From Paracoccaceae bacterium Fryx2 (GTDB taxonomy: Bacteria; Pseudomonadota; Alphaproteobacteria; Rhodobacterales; Rhodobacteraceae): 64,000 bases of DNA. Below are positions 40,840 through 49,456 of the stretch, one piece after another (the stretch's first letter is position 1; the number at the start of each line of letters is the position of its first letter). The stretch spans positions 434,001-498,000 of the forward strand of contig JAVSGI010000003.1 in NCBI GenBank assembly GCA_032334235.1, written 5' to 3'. The translations under genes and the position numbers were made by a program. Under the pieces are notes generated by a model. It made no database searches. It was not told where the DNA came from and worked only from the letters and a program-made list of their open reading frames with translations.

Positions 40840-40869
40840 TTTTTTCGGCTCCGCGCTGTCGTTTTTCAC

Positions 40870-42864
40870 TCAGCAATGGTCGCGCGGAACCTGTTCCTCG
40901 AAGGTGCGGGCAAAGACCAGGTTGCCGCCTTCCCAGGCCTCAAGCTCTGCCACAAAGTGGAAGGACTCGGCGGTGGCGTGCATTTCGGCCCGCGCTTCGG
41001 TGCGCACCGACCAGTCGCCGCGCGAAAGCCTCTGCCCCCAAAGGCAGACCCCGCTGGCCGACAGCGGGTCATCGGGATGCACCGACCAGCGTTCCTCCAT
41101 CCGCTCGCACGTGACCAGCCCGTGATCCAGGTTTTCCACCACGTCGCCCTGATCCTCCACCACCAGCGCCATCGCCCCCGTCAGCAGGTCGTGCTCGATC
41201 CGCCGCGCGACATGGCCCTTGCGCAGCACGGCATGGCGCCACGGCGGCGCGGTTTCGGGCAGCGGCGGCTCCCACCCCGCCGCCCCGCCTTGATGCACCG
41301 GCAATTCCAGCACGCCCGACACCAGCGTCAGCCGCGCCGCCTCGGGGCTGGGCCACAGGAACGGCCAGTAGGTCGTCGAAAGCGCCAGCCGCAGCCGGTG
41401 CCCCGGCGCCAGCCGGTAGGCCGTCTGGTCCAGCGTCAGGCTGATTGCCATCTCCTGCCCCACCGGCACCGCGCCCGGTTCCGCCATGCTGTCGCGGTGC
41501 GCGAGGTTCAGCATCCCGTGGCTGATCCGCACCGACGCCCCGTCCGGCGCCACATCACAGAGCCGCGCCACCAGCACCGCTTTCGGCCGGTCGCACCGCA
41601 GCCGCAGCCGCAGCACCGCCGCCCCCAGCAGCTCGACCGGCCCCTCCTGCACCGCGCCATCGAAACACACCGACAGCGCATCGTCCGCCGCCTGATCGCC
41701 CGGCATCTCGGCGTTCAGCCCCATCGGGAAGAACTCGCCCGCGTGCAACCCCAGATGCTGCGGCGTGGCGACCACCACCCCCAGCGCGCCCCCTTCCCCG
41801 CCCAGCACGCCCCCCGGCGACAGCGGCCAGACCTGCACCGCCCCCAGCGGGTCGGGCCAGTCCGTCGCCACCCAATGCCCCGCCCGGTGCACCGCACTGG
41901 CGTCAGGCGCCTGCGCATGAAGCATGTAAACCCGCATCGCCGGGTCATCCTCCACCCCGTTGTCGATGCCCTTCAGCCAATGGTCCCACCAGCGCAGCGC
42001 GACCTGCAGGAACCCGATCTGCGGCCCCGGAAAGGCCGAATGCGGATACTGGTGACCCCAGGGCCCGACGATCCCCTGCACCGGCGCCGCCAGATTGCGC
42101 ACGAGGTGATCGACCGTGTTCATGTAGTTGTCGGCCCAGCCCCCAACCGAAAGCACCGCCGACCTGATCGCCGGATAGTCCTCGCAGACCGAGCCGTGCC
42201 GCCAATAGGCGTCGCGCGCCTGATGCGAGGCCCAGCGCGGCGCCAGAAACGGCTCCGCCTCCAGCCGCGCCAGCCAGTCGGCGCGCCAGTCCGGCCGCAA
42301 CGCCGGATCGGCCGGGCGCGAGGAATAGGACAGCATCACCGCCCCCCAGCCCAGATTCTCGTTCAGCAGGCACCCGCCCTTGAAATGGATGTCGTCGGCA
42401 AAGCGGTCGGTGGTCGAACAGACCGAGATCACCGCCGTCAGCGCCGGCGGCGCCAGCCCCGCCACCTGCAGGCAGTTGAACCCGCCCCAGCTTTTGCCCA
42501 TCATCCCCACCACCCCCGAACACCAGGGCTGCGCCGCGATCCAGGCGATGACCTCGACGCCGTCCGCCAGTTCCTGCGGCGTGTATTCGTCGGTCAGGAT
42601 GCCCCCGCTGTCGCCGCAGCCCCGCATGTCGACGCGCAGGCAGGCATAGCCGTGCCCCGCAACATAAGGGTGCATCAGCTCGTCTCGCGGCAGCGTGCCG
42701 TCGCGCTTGCGGTAGGGAATGTATTCCAGCACCGCAGGCACCGGGCAGGTGTCTGCATCCGCAGGCATCCAGACCCGCGCCGACAGGCGGCAGCCGTCCG
42801 ACAGCACGATCCCCATGTCAGGATCCTCGCGCAGGGCATGGGGAAATTCGGTGATGACGGTCAT
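40870..42864 (-). CDS. CocE/NonD family alpha/beta hydrolase (X-Pro peptidase family S15-like)
   Basis: 664 aa from the ATG at 42864 with AGGAG upstream; 75 further upstream codons show no protein-like sequence. The nucleophile elbow GKSWGG puts Ser at residue 125. Conserved CocE segments: AVLEYIPYRKRDG, LRVDMRGCGDSGG, and GPWGHQYPHS with the likely catalytic His. The C-terminal half is the galactose-binding-like jelly roll of the family. It hydrolyses esters or acyl-peptide bonds; the substrate is not predictable. Same strand as the downstream peptide ABC operon, which hints that it processes related compounds. Confidence 0.85.
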   Translation of the reverse strand: MTVITEFPHALREDPDMGIVLSDGCRLSARVWMPADADTCPVPAVLEYIPYRKRDGTLPRDELMHPYVAGHGYACLRVDMRGCGDSGGILTDEYTPQELADGVEVIAWIAAQPWCSGVVGMMGKSWGGFNCLQVAGLAPPALTAVISVCSTTDRFADDIHFKGGCLLNENLGWGAVMLSYSSRPADPALRPDWRADWLARLEAEPFLAPRWASHQARDAYWRHGSVCEDYPAIRSAVLSVGGWADNYMNTVDHLVRNLAAPVQGIVGPWGHQYPHSAFPGPQIGFLQVALRWWDHWLKGIDNGVEDDPAMRVYMLHAQAPDASAVHRAGHWVATDWPDPLGAVQVWPLSPGGVLGGEGGALGVVVATPQHLGLHAGEFFPMGLNAEMPGDQAADDALSVCFDGAVQEGPVELLGAAVLRLRLRCDRPKAVLVARLCDVAPDGASVRISHGMLNLAHRDSMAEPGAVPVGQEMAISLTLDQTAYRLAPGHRLRLALSTTYWPFLWPSPEAARLTLVSGVLELPVHQGGAAGWEPPLPETAPPWRHAVLRKGHVARRIEHDLLTGAMALVVEDQGDVVENLDHGLVTCERMEERWSVHPDDPLSASGVCLWGQRLSRGDWSVRTEARAEMHATAESFHFVAELEAWEGGNLVFARTFEEQVPRDHC

Positions 42865-42998
42865 GGGGAACTCCTCGGCGCCGCAGCGCGGGTGGCGCGG
42901 TGGCGCGGATGGCTGAAAGCGGTCGCGCCCGGAACAGACGGCGGCCGTGGCCCGCGCGCAGGCTGCCCCGCACCGCCCCGGCGCAAAGGACCGCAACC

Positions 42999-44507
42999 AT
43001 GACCCAAGGCCCCAACATCCTGATCCTGATGGTGGATCAGCTGAACGGCACCCTGTTTCCCGATGGCCCGGCCGACTGGCTGCATGCACCCAACCTCAGG
43101 GCGCTGGCGGCGCGCTCGGTCCGCTTCGCCAATGCCTATACCGCCAGCCCGCTCTGTGCGCCGGCGCGGGCCAGCTTCATGTCGGGCCAGTTGCCGCAGC
43201 GCACGCGGGTCTACGACAACGCCGCCGAGTTCGCCTCCGATATCCCGACCTATGCCCACCACCTGCGCCGCGCGGGCTGGCAGACGGCGCTTTCCGGCAA
43301 GATGCACTTCGTCGGCCCCGACCAGATGCACGGCTTTGAACAACGCCTGACCACCGACATCTACCCCGCCGATTTCGGCTGGACCCCCGATTACCGCAAA
43401 CCCGGCGAGCGGATCGACTGGTGGTATCACAACCTCGGCTCGGTCACCGGCGCGGGCGTGGCCGAAATCACCTACCAGCTGGAATACGACGACGACGTGG
43501 CGCATCAGGCAACGCAAAAGCTCTACGACCTGTCGCGCGGCGCCGATGCCCGCCCGTGGTGCCTGACCGTCAGCTTCACCCACCCGCACGACCCCTTCGT
43601 GGCCCGGCGCAAATACTGGGATCTCTACGAGAACAGCCCGCACCTCGCCGCCCCCGAGCCGATCGCCTACGAGGATCAGGACCCCCATTCCCGGCGCCTG
43701 ATGGACGCCTGCGACTTCCGCGCCACCGAGATCACGCCCGAGATGATCGCCCGCGCCCGCCAGGGCTACTTCGCCAACATCAGCTATGTCGATGACAGGA
43801 TCGGCGAGATTCTCGCCACCCTCGCCGCGACCCGGCAAGAGGCGGTGGTGGTGTTCCTGTCGGACCATGGCGAGATGCTGGGCGAACGCGGGCTGTGGTT
43901 CAAGATGAACTTCTTCGAAGGCTCCGCCCGCGTGCCGCTGATGCTCGCCGCCCCCGGACTCAAACCCCGGCGCGAGGATACGCCGGTCTCCACCATCGAC
44001 CTCTTGCCGACGCTTTGCGACGTGGCAGGAATCTCTATGGCCGAGATCCTGCCCTGGACCGACGGCCAGTCGCTGCTGCCGCTGGCGCAGGGCACCCCCC
44101 GCAGCGAACCCGTCGCGATGGAATACGCCGCCGAGGGCTCGGTGACCCCGCTGGTCTGCCTGCGCGACGGCCGCTGGAAATACACCCGCTGCCTGGCCGA
44201 CCCCGACCTGCTGCACGACCTCGAGACCGACCCCCACGAACGCCAGAACCTCGCCGCCAATCCGGCCCATGCCGACACCCTCGCCCGCCTGCGCACCGCC
44301 TCGCTCGCCCGCTGGGACCTGCCGCGCTACGACGCCGCCGTGCGCGAAAGCCAGGCCCGCCGCTGGGTGGTCTACCCTGCCCTGCGCAACGGAAGCTACT
44401 ACCCGTGGGACTACCAGCCGCTGCAGAAGGCGTCGGAACGCTACATGCGCAACCACATGGACCTGAACGTGCTGGAAGACTCCAAACGCTTCCCGCGCGG
44501 CGAATAG
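42999..44507 (+). CDS. betC: Choline-sulfatase
   Basis: 502 aa from the ATG at 42999 with AAAGGA 8 bases upstream. The sulfatase signature CAPAR at 53-57 provides the Cys that is converted to formylglycine. Metal ligands are expected at Asp13 (ILMVDQ) and in SDHGEMLGERGLW. The C-terminal region (YYPWDYQPLQKASERYMRNH) is particular to choline-sulfatases. It cleaves choline-O-sulfate to choline and sulfate, feeding betaine synthesis. Divergent from the hydrolase, convergent with the GMC oxidoreductase; no betI, betA/betB pair next to it. Confidence 0.88.
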   Translation: MTQGPNILILMVDQLNGTLFPDGPADWLHAPNLRALAARSVRFANAYTASPLCAPARASFMSGQLPQRTRVYDNAAEFASDIPTYAHHLRRAGWQTALSGKMHFVGPDQMHGFEQRLTTDIYPADFGWTPDYRKPGERIDWWYHNLGSVTGAGVAEITYQLEYDDDVAHQATQKLYDLSRGADARPWCLTVSFTHPHDPFVARRKYWDLYENSPHLAAPEPIAYEDQDPHSRRLMDACDFRATEITPEMIARARQGYFANISYVDDRIGEILATLAATRQEAVVVFLSDHGEMLGERGLWFKMNFFEGSARVPLMLAAPGLKPRREDTPVSTIDLLPTLCDVAGISMAEILPWTDGQSLLPLAQGTPRSEPVAMEYAAEGSVTPLVCLRDGRWKYTRCLADPDLLHDLETDPHERQNLAANPAHADTLARLRTASLARWDLPRYDAAVRESQARRWVVYPALRNGSYYPWDYQPLQKASERYMRNHMDLNVLEDSKRFPRGE

Positions 44508-44550
44508 CCCCGCATCCTGCACCGCCTTACCCGGCATCACCGGCGGTCTT

Positions 44551-44571
44551 GGGTATTTTTTCCAAGAAGAA
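44551..44571 (-). repeat. Dispersed repeat, family A, copy 2
   Basis: Reads on the - strand as TTCTTCTTGG, then AAAA, then AATACCC. It forms an inverted pair with copy 3: CCAAGAAGAA (44562-44571) and TTCTTCTTGG (44595-44604) are perfectly complementary, and the pair extends to 21 bases with three mismatches. Located between convergent betC and the GMC gene. Confidence 0.7.
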
Positions 44572-44594
44572 GCCGAAAGAACAGAACTTTCAGG

Positions 44595-44615
44595 TTCTTC
44601 TTGGTCCAAATACCC
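44595..44615 (+). repeat. Dispersed repeat, family A, copy 3
   Basis: Reads TTCTTCTTGG, then TCC, then AAATACCC. Together with copy 2 it can fold into a long hairpin with a 23-base loop, which could end transcription from both convergent genes. Confidence 0.7.
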
Positions 44616-44730
44616 ACTTCCGCACCCGTCGCGCGCACAGGCGCCAACCGCCCCGGAGCGGCGGGCGGCCGCCGGGCCCAAGCCATTCCGGCGGGCTCGA
44701 TGCCCGGCGGAATGGCGCGCCCTTCCGGGA

Positions 44731-46350
44731 TCAGCGGTGGTCCTCCAGCACAAGCGCCGCCCCCTTCCAGCCCATCAGGATCGCCGGGGCATTGGTGTTG
44801 CCCGCAATAAGGTTGGGAAAGGCCGAGGCGTCGATCACCCGCAGCCCCGCCACGCCATGCACCCGCAACCGCGCATCCACCACGGATGACGCGGCCTCGG
44901 GCCCCATCCGGCAGGTGCAGGAGGGGTGATACACCGTGCCCGACCGGCGGCGGAAATCGTCGGTCAGGTCCTCGTCGGTCACCACCTGCGGGCCGGGGCG
45001 CAGTTCCTCGGCGATCAGCCCCGCCAACGGGGCCTGCGCCGCCAGATGCCGCAGGAATTTCACCGCCGCGAGCATCTCTGCCACATCGGCATCGGTCGAA
45101 AATGCATTCGCCACGATTGCCGGATGCTGCAGCGGGTCGGCGCTGCGGATGCGGATGTGCCCCCGGCTGGTCGGCCGGCAGTTCGAAAGCCCCAGCGACA
45201 GGCCGGGGAACGGGTCGGGCGTCAGGATCGGCCGCTCTCCCGCTTTTGGAAGCAGGGTGGAAAACGCCTGCATGTAAAGCTGCATGTTCGGGCGCGGCAG
45301 GTCCGGGCGGGTGCGGAAGAAACCGCCCGCGTGGTTGATGCTTTTCGCCAGCGGCCCGCCCCCGGCGAAGGCATAGTGCAACCCGGCCCGCAGCTTGCCC
45401 CACCACGGGCGCAGTTCGTCGTTGTAGGTCGGCACCGTCATGCGGAACGTGTAGTTGATGCCCTGATGGTCCGAGAGATGGCTCCCGACATTGGCATTGT
45501 CGCGCACCACCCCGATCCCCAGCCCCTGCAGCAGCGCCCCCGGCCCGATGCCCGACAGTTGCAGCAGCTGCGGCGAGGTCACCGCCCCCCCGGCCAGGAT
45601 CACCTCGGCCCCCGCCCGCAGCGTCCTGACCTGCCCCCCCAGCCGGTATTCCACCCCCACGGCACGCGATCCCTCCATCAGAACCCGCGTCACCTGCGCC
45701 CCGGTGATCACCCGCAGGTTGGCCCGCTTCATTGCCGGGCGCAGAAAGGCCCGCGCCGCCGAGTTGCGCCGCGCCCCCTTGATGGTCATCTGGTAAAGCC
45801 CCGCCCCCTCCTGCTCCGCCCCGTTGAAATCGGGGTTGGGCGGCAGCCCTGCCGCCTCGCAGGCCGCCAGAAAGTCCGGCACCAGCGGGTGCAGCCCGCG
45901 ACGGTTGGCCGAGACGAACAGCGGCCCGCCCTGCCCGCGCCACGCGTCACCGCCCGCCTCGGTGTCCTCGATGGCGCGATAGGCCTCCAGCACCTCGTCC
46001 CAGCCCCAGCCCGGATTGCCCGCCGCCGCCCAGTCGTCGTAATCCGTCCGGTGGCCGCGTATCCACACCATCGCGTTGATCGAGGACGACCCGCCCAAGA
46101 GCCGCCCCCTCGGCCAATGGTCGCGCTGCCCCGCCAGACCGGGGTCGGGCTCGGTGCGGTACATCCAGTTCACCGAAGGGTCGTAGAACAGCTTGCCATA
46201 GCCCAGCGGCAACTGGACATAGAAGCGCCGGTCGCTGCCGCCCGCCTCCAGCACCGTCACCCGGTGCCGACCCGAGGCGCTCAGCCGGTCGGCCAGCACG
46301 CAGCCCGCCGAACCCGCCCCCACGATGATGAAATCCGTCTCTTCGCCCAC
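44731..46350 (-). CDS. GMC family FAD oxidoreductase, choline dehydrogenase-like
   Basis: 539 aa with a GTG start at 46350. The FAD-binding GAGSAG is at 11-16, followed by GMC signatures PRGRLLGGSSSINAMVWIRG and, later, VILAGGAVTSPQLLQLSGIG. The C-terminal catalytic block HPSCTCRMG with GNTNAPAILMGW supplies the His and Asn pair. It resembles BetA (choline to betaine aldehyde) but also other alcohol-oxidising GMC enzymes, so the substrate is open. It is the last gene of the leftward betaine/carnitine-type gene run, 85 bases after the CaiD-like gene. Confidence 0.82.
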   Translation of the reverse strand: MGEETDFIIVGAGSAGCVLADRLSASGRHRVTVLEAGGSDRRFYVQLPLGYGKLFYDPSVNWMYRTEPDPGLAGQRDHWPRGRLLGGSSSINAMVWIRGHRTDYDDWAAAGNPGWGWDEVLEAYRAIEDTEAGGDAWRGQGGPLFVSANRRGLHPLVPDFLAACEAAGLPPNPDFNGAEQEGAGLYQMTIKGARRNSAARAFLRPAMKRANLRVITGAQVTRVLMEGSRAVGVEYRLGGQVRTLRAGAEVILAGGAVTSPQLLQLSGIGPGALLQGLGIGVVRDNANVGSHLSDHQGINYTFRMTVPTYNDELRPWWGKLRAGLHYAFAGGGPLAKSINHAGGFFRTRPDLPRPNMQLYMQAFSTLLPKAGERPILTPDPFPGLSLGLSNCRPTSRGHIRIRSADPLQHPAIVANAFSTDADVAEMLAAVKFLRHLAAQAPLAGLIAEELRPGPQVVTDEDLTDDFRRRSGTVYHPSCTCRMGPEAASSVVDARLRVHGVAGLRVIDASAFPNLIAGNTNAPAILMGWKGAALVLEDHR

Positions 46351-46435
46351 ACCCGACCCCTGCCCTTTCAGGCCAGCCTAACGGGCGGCACGGCGGCGGC
46401 GCGGTGAAATGCGACAGATCCTGTCGGTGACGGTG

Positions 46436-47230
46436 TCAGCGCCCCTTCCATTCCGGCGCGCGCTTCTCGGCGAAGGCCCGCGCGCCTTCCAGTTGATCCT
46501 CGCTGGCATAAAGCCGGTCCACCGTTGCCATCTGGCGCTTGGTCACGCGGTTCAGCGCGTCCTGAAAACGCAGGGCCTCGGCCTCGCGCACCACTTCCTT
46601 GATCGCGGCATAGACCAGCGGCGGCCCGCTTTCCAGCAGCCGCGCCAGATCCCAGGCCTTCGGCAGCAGGTCGTCCGGCGTGGTGATCTCCTTCAGCAGC
46701 CCCCAGTGCCGCGCCTCGTCGGCGTCGAACCAGCGCCCGGTCAGCAGCAGGTCCATCGCGACATGGTAGGGGATGCGCTTGGGCAGCTTGATGCTGGCGG
46801 CATCGGCCACCGTGCCCGACCGGATCTCGGGCAGCGCGAAGGTCGCATTTTCCGAAGCAAGGATCAGGTCGCACGAAAGCGCCAGTTCCAGCCCGCCGCC
46901 GCAGCAGATGCCGTTGACAGCGGCGATCACCGGCTTGTTGAGGTTCGGCAGTTCCTGCAGCCCGCCAAAGCCGCCCACGCCATAGTCGCCGTCCACCGCG
47001 TCGCCATCGGCCGCCGCCTTCAGGTCCCAGCCGGGGCAGAAGAACTTGGTGCCCTCGGCCCGCAGGATGCAGACCTGCAGGCTGTCATCGTCGCGAAAGG
47101 CGCGAAAGGTCAGGCCCATGATCCGGCTGGTGGCCAGGTCGATGGCGTTGGCCTTGGGCCGGTTTAGCGTGACCTCCAGAATGGCCCCCTCGCGCCGGGT
47201 GCGGATCGGGCCGTCAGTCAGCATCTGCAT
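46436..47230 (-). CDS. caiD: Crotonobetainyl-CoA hydratase (carnitinyl-CoA dehydratase)-like, crotonase fold
   Basis: 264 aa; ATGs at 47230 and 47224 are both possible, overlapping the end of the upstream ligase gene. It closely follows E. coli CaiD as I remember it: ILEVTLNRPKANAID, KFFCPGWDLKAAADGDAVD, FALPEIRSG, and the end AFAEKRAPEWKGR. The two catalytic Glu expected in crotonases are present at about 115 (GGGLELALS) and 135 (FALPE). It would interconvert crotonobetainyl-CoA and carnitinyl-CoA. The overlap with an ADP-forming CoA ligase suggests that enzyme makes its substrate. Confidence 0.82.
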   Translation of the reverse strand: MQMLTDGPIRTRREGAILEVTLNRPKANAIDLATSRIMGLTFRAFRDDDSLQVCILRAEGTKFFCPGWDLKAAADGDAVDGDYGVGGFGGLQELPNLNKPVIAAVNGICCGGGLELALSCDLILASENATFALPEIRSGTVADAASIKLPKRIPYHVAMDLLLTGRWFDADEARHWGLLKEITTPDDLLPKAWDLARLLESGPPLVYAAIKEVVREAEALRFQDALNRVTKRQMATVDRLYASEDQLEGARAFAEKRAPEWKGR

Positions 47231-49220
47231 CGGGTGTCTCCATCATGATCAGGGCATCGACGGCCACGGCGCCCAGCGTGCCGACCATCAGCGGGTTGAT
47301 TTCGATCTCGGCCAGATCGGGACGCGCCTGCATCAGCAGCCCGAGCCGACAGGCGGCATCGACCACCGCCGCCACATCGGCGCAGCGCCGCCCGCGATAG
47401 CCGTCAAGCAGCGGCCAGAGCCGCAGCCGCCGAAGCGCCGCCTCCACCTCCGCCGCAGTGACCGGCAGCACCAGCGTCACCGTATCGGCCAGAAGCTCCG
47501 CCGTCACCCCGCCGAAACCCAGCGTCAGCGTCACGCCATAGACCGGGTCGCGGCGCAGGCCCAGCAGCAGCTCCGCCCCCTCCGCCATCTCCTCGGCCAG
47601 ATAGCCGGTGGCCCCCGGCATGTCGGCCTGCCCCGCCAGATCAGCCAGCCCCAGCCGCACCGCACCGGCCTCGGTCTTGTGGGCGAACCCCATGCCCTTC
47701 AGCGCCAGCGGTGGTGCCAGGTCGCGCGCCAGCGGCGCCAGCGCCGCCAGCGTCGGGGCGCTGACCCCGCGCGGCACCGCCACCCCCGCGCCCGCCAGCA
47801 GCGCCTTCGCGGAAGCCTCGTCCAGCATCGCCGTGGCCCGCGCCGCCCGCACCGCCAGCGGCCGCCACCCCGGCACCCCGCCCGGCGTCTGCGCCGCGCG
47901 CAACGCCCCCAGCGCCGCCTCCAGCCCCATGAGCGGTGCCACGCCGTCGGCCATCATCGCCTCGGCCATGCTCTCGTCGAAATTCTCGGACAGCGACGCC
48001 ACCGGAAAGGCCGGCCTGCCCGTGGCCTTGCCGGCCGCCACGATGGCGTCAAGGGCAGGCCCGTAAGAGGAAGGGTCGCAGCGGTCGCGCCGTGGCGGGT
48101 CGATGACGAATATCCCCGCGTCGTAACCTTCAAGCATCGTGGTGAACACCTCGGTGGTGCGCGGCCCGTCGCCCCAGATGAAGGTGTGATAATCCAGCGG
48201 ATTGGCAATCGCCACGATCGGCCCCAGCACCGCGCCCAGCCGCGCCCGCTGCGCCTCCGACGGCGGCGGAAACTCCAGCCCGAAGGGCGCCGCCAGATCG
48301 GCCACCAGCCCCGCCTCGCCCCCCGAGCACGACAGCGAACAAAGCCGCGTCCCGATCCGCGGCCCGTGAACGTGGAAGATCTTCAGCGTCTCCAGCAGTT
48401 CCGGCAGGGTGTCAACCTCCGCCACCCCGGCCTGTCGCAGGAACGCCCGCGACGCCACCCCGCCCCCGGCCAGCGCCGCAGTATGCGAGGCCGCCGCACT
48501 GCGCGCGGCCTCGGTCTTGCCCGCCTTGAGGCAGACGATCCCCTTGTCCGCCACCCGCGCCGCCTCGGCCAGCGCCGCCAGCCCCGGCGCATCGTCGATG
48601 CCCTCGACATACATCCCCAGCGCCGTCACCCGGTCGTCGGCCAGCAGCGCGCCCGCCAGTTCCGCCAGCCCGACCTGCGCCGCATTGCCGAGACAGGCGA
48701 CATAGGCCACCGGCAGCCCGCGCGCCTGCATGGTAAGGTTGATCACGATGTTCGACGACTGCGACAGCAGCGCCACCCCCCGCGCCACCCGCCTGCCGCC
48801 ATGCTGGTCCGGCCAAAGGAGCGCCCCGTCAAGGTAGTTGATCACCCCATAGCAGTTCGGCCCGAGGATCGGCATCCCGCCCGCCGCCGCCACGAGACGC
48901 GCCTGCAGGTTCGGCTCGCCCGCCTCGGTCCAGCCCGAGGCAAAACAGATCGCCCCCCCCGCGCCCAGTGCCGCAAGCTCCGCCACCACCTCGACCGTGG
49001 CATGGCGGTTGACCCCGACAAACACCGCGTCCGGCACGCCGGGCAGCGCGGCAATCGAAGCGAACGCGGGCAGCCCGCCGACTGTCGCCTTGGCGGGATG
49101 CACCGGCCAGACCGGCCCGGCAAAGCCCATCGCCGCGCATTGCTCGATGACGTTTTCGGCCCAGACCGACCCGAGTACGGCGATGGAGCGTGGGCGGAGG
49201 AGGCGGGAGAGGTCTCTCAT
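47214..49220 (-). CDS. ADP-forming acyl-CoA synthetase (acetate-CoA ligase/ACD superfamily)
   Basis: 668 aa. Order: CoA-binding domain (RSIAVLGSVWAENVIEQC), ligase domains with GPNCYGVINY, the catalytic-His region KTEAARSAAASHTAALAGG, then an ATP-grasp domain (PPLALKGMGFAHKTEAGAVR, ending DLAEIEINPLMVG). These enzymes form CoA thioesters with ATP to ADP via phospho-His. DddX, which activates the zwitterion DMSP, belongs to the same superfamily. Here it overlaps a CaiD-like hydratase by 17 bases, so the likely substrate is a quaternary-ammonium acid (gamma-butyrobetaine, crotonobetaine or carnitine). That is inference. Confidence 0.82.
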   Translation of the reverse strand: MRDLSRLLRPRSIAVLGSVWAENVIEQCAAMGFAGPVWPVHPAKATVGGLPAFASIAALPGVPDAVFVGVNRHATVEVVAELAALGAGGAICFASGWTEAGEPNLQARLVAAAGGMPILGPNCYGVINYLDGALLWPDQHGGRRVARGVALLSQSSNIVINLTMQARGLPVAYVACLGNAAQVGLAELAGALLADDRVTALGMYVEGIDDAPGLAALAEAARVADKGIVCLKAGKTEAARSAAASHTAALAGGGVASRAFLRQAGVAEVDTLPELLETLKIFHVHGPRIGTRLCSLSCSGGEAGLVADLAAPFGLEFPPPSEAQRARLGAVLGPIVAIANPLDYHTFIWGDGPRTTEVFTTMLEGYDAGIFVIDPPRRDRCDPSSYGPALDAIVAAGKATGRPAFPVASLSENFDESMAEAMMADGVAPLMGLEAALGALRAAQTPGGVPGWRPLAVRAARATAMLDEASAKALLAGAGVAVPRGVSAPTLAALAPLARDLAPPLALKGMGFAHKTEAGAVRLGLADLAGQADMPGATGYLAEEMAEGAELLLGLRRDPVYGVTLTLGFGGVTAELLADTVTLVLPVTAAEVEAALRRLRLWPLLDGYRGRRCADVAAVVDAACRLGLLMQARPDLAEIEINPLMVGTLGAVAVDALIMMETPDADAD

Positions 49221-49249
49221 GTCCGGGCTCCGCGCCCTGTGACCTGGCG

Positions 49250-49296
49250 CCGGGGGCTCTGCCCCCGGACCCCCGGGATATTTTCAAACAGAAGAA
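49250..49296 (-). repeat. Dispersed repeat, family A, copy 4, with GC hairpin
   Basis: The core at 49275-49296 reads on the - strand TTCTTCTGTT, TGA, AAATATCCC. It is followed (on that strand) by a hairpin CCGGGGGC-AGA-GCCCCCGG at 49250-49268. It lies between the acyl-CoA dehydrogenase gene and the ligase gene, 30 bases in front of the ligase start. Confidence 0.75.
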
Positions 49297-49413
49297 AGGC
49301 TGGGCGACGCTCTGTCCCCAGCCAAGGGGACAGAGAATCTTCTCCTGTTACGGTCATCGGCGTCCCCGCCTGTACCGTGAGATCAGTCTGGCGAATCAGG
49401 ATTAACATTTCGT

Positions 49414-49435
49414 TTCTTCTGTTCAAAAATATCCC
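49414..49435 (+). repeat. Dispersed repeat, family A, copy 5
   Basis: Reads TTCTTCTGTT, CAA, AAATATCCC. It lies just after the stop of the acyl-CoA dehydrogenase gene and opposite in orientation to copy 4, 118 bases away. No GC hairpin follows this copy. Confidence 0.75.
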
Positions 49436-49456
49436 CGCCGGAGGCATCAAAAGTTC

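Noticed and set aside
40827-40846. Rho-independent terminator on the + strand (palindrome then six Ts)
   Set aside because: No + strand gene ends nearby, and the palindrome leaves at most a 3-base loop and a 5-bp stem.
42865-43089. 75-codon N-terminal extension of the CocE hydrolase
   Set aside because: It overlaps the divergent betC region, has no family similarity, and the ATG at 42864 has AGGAG in front.
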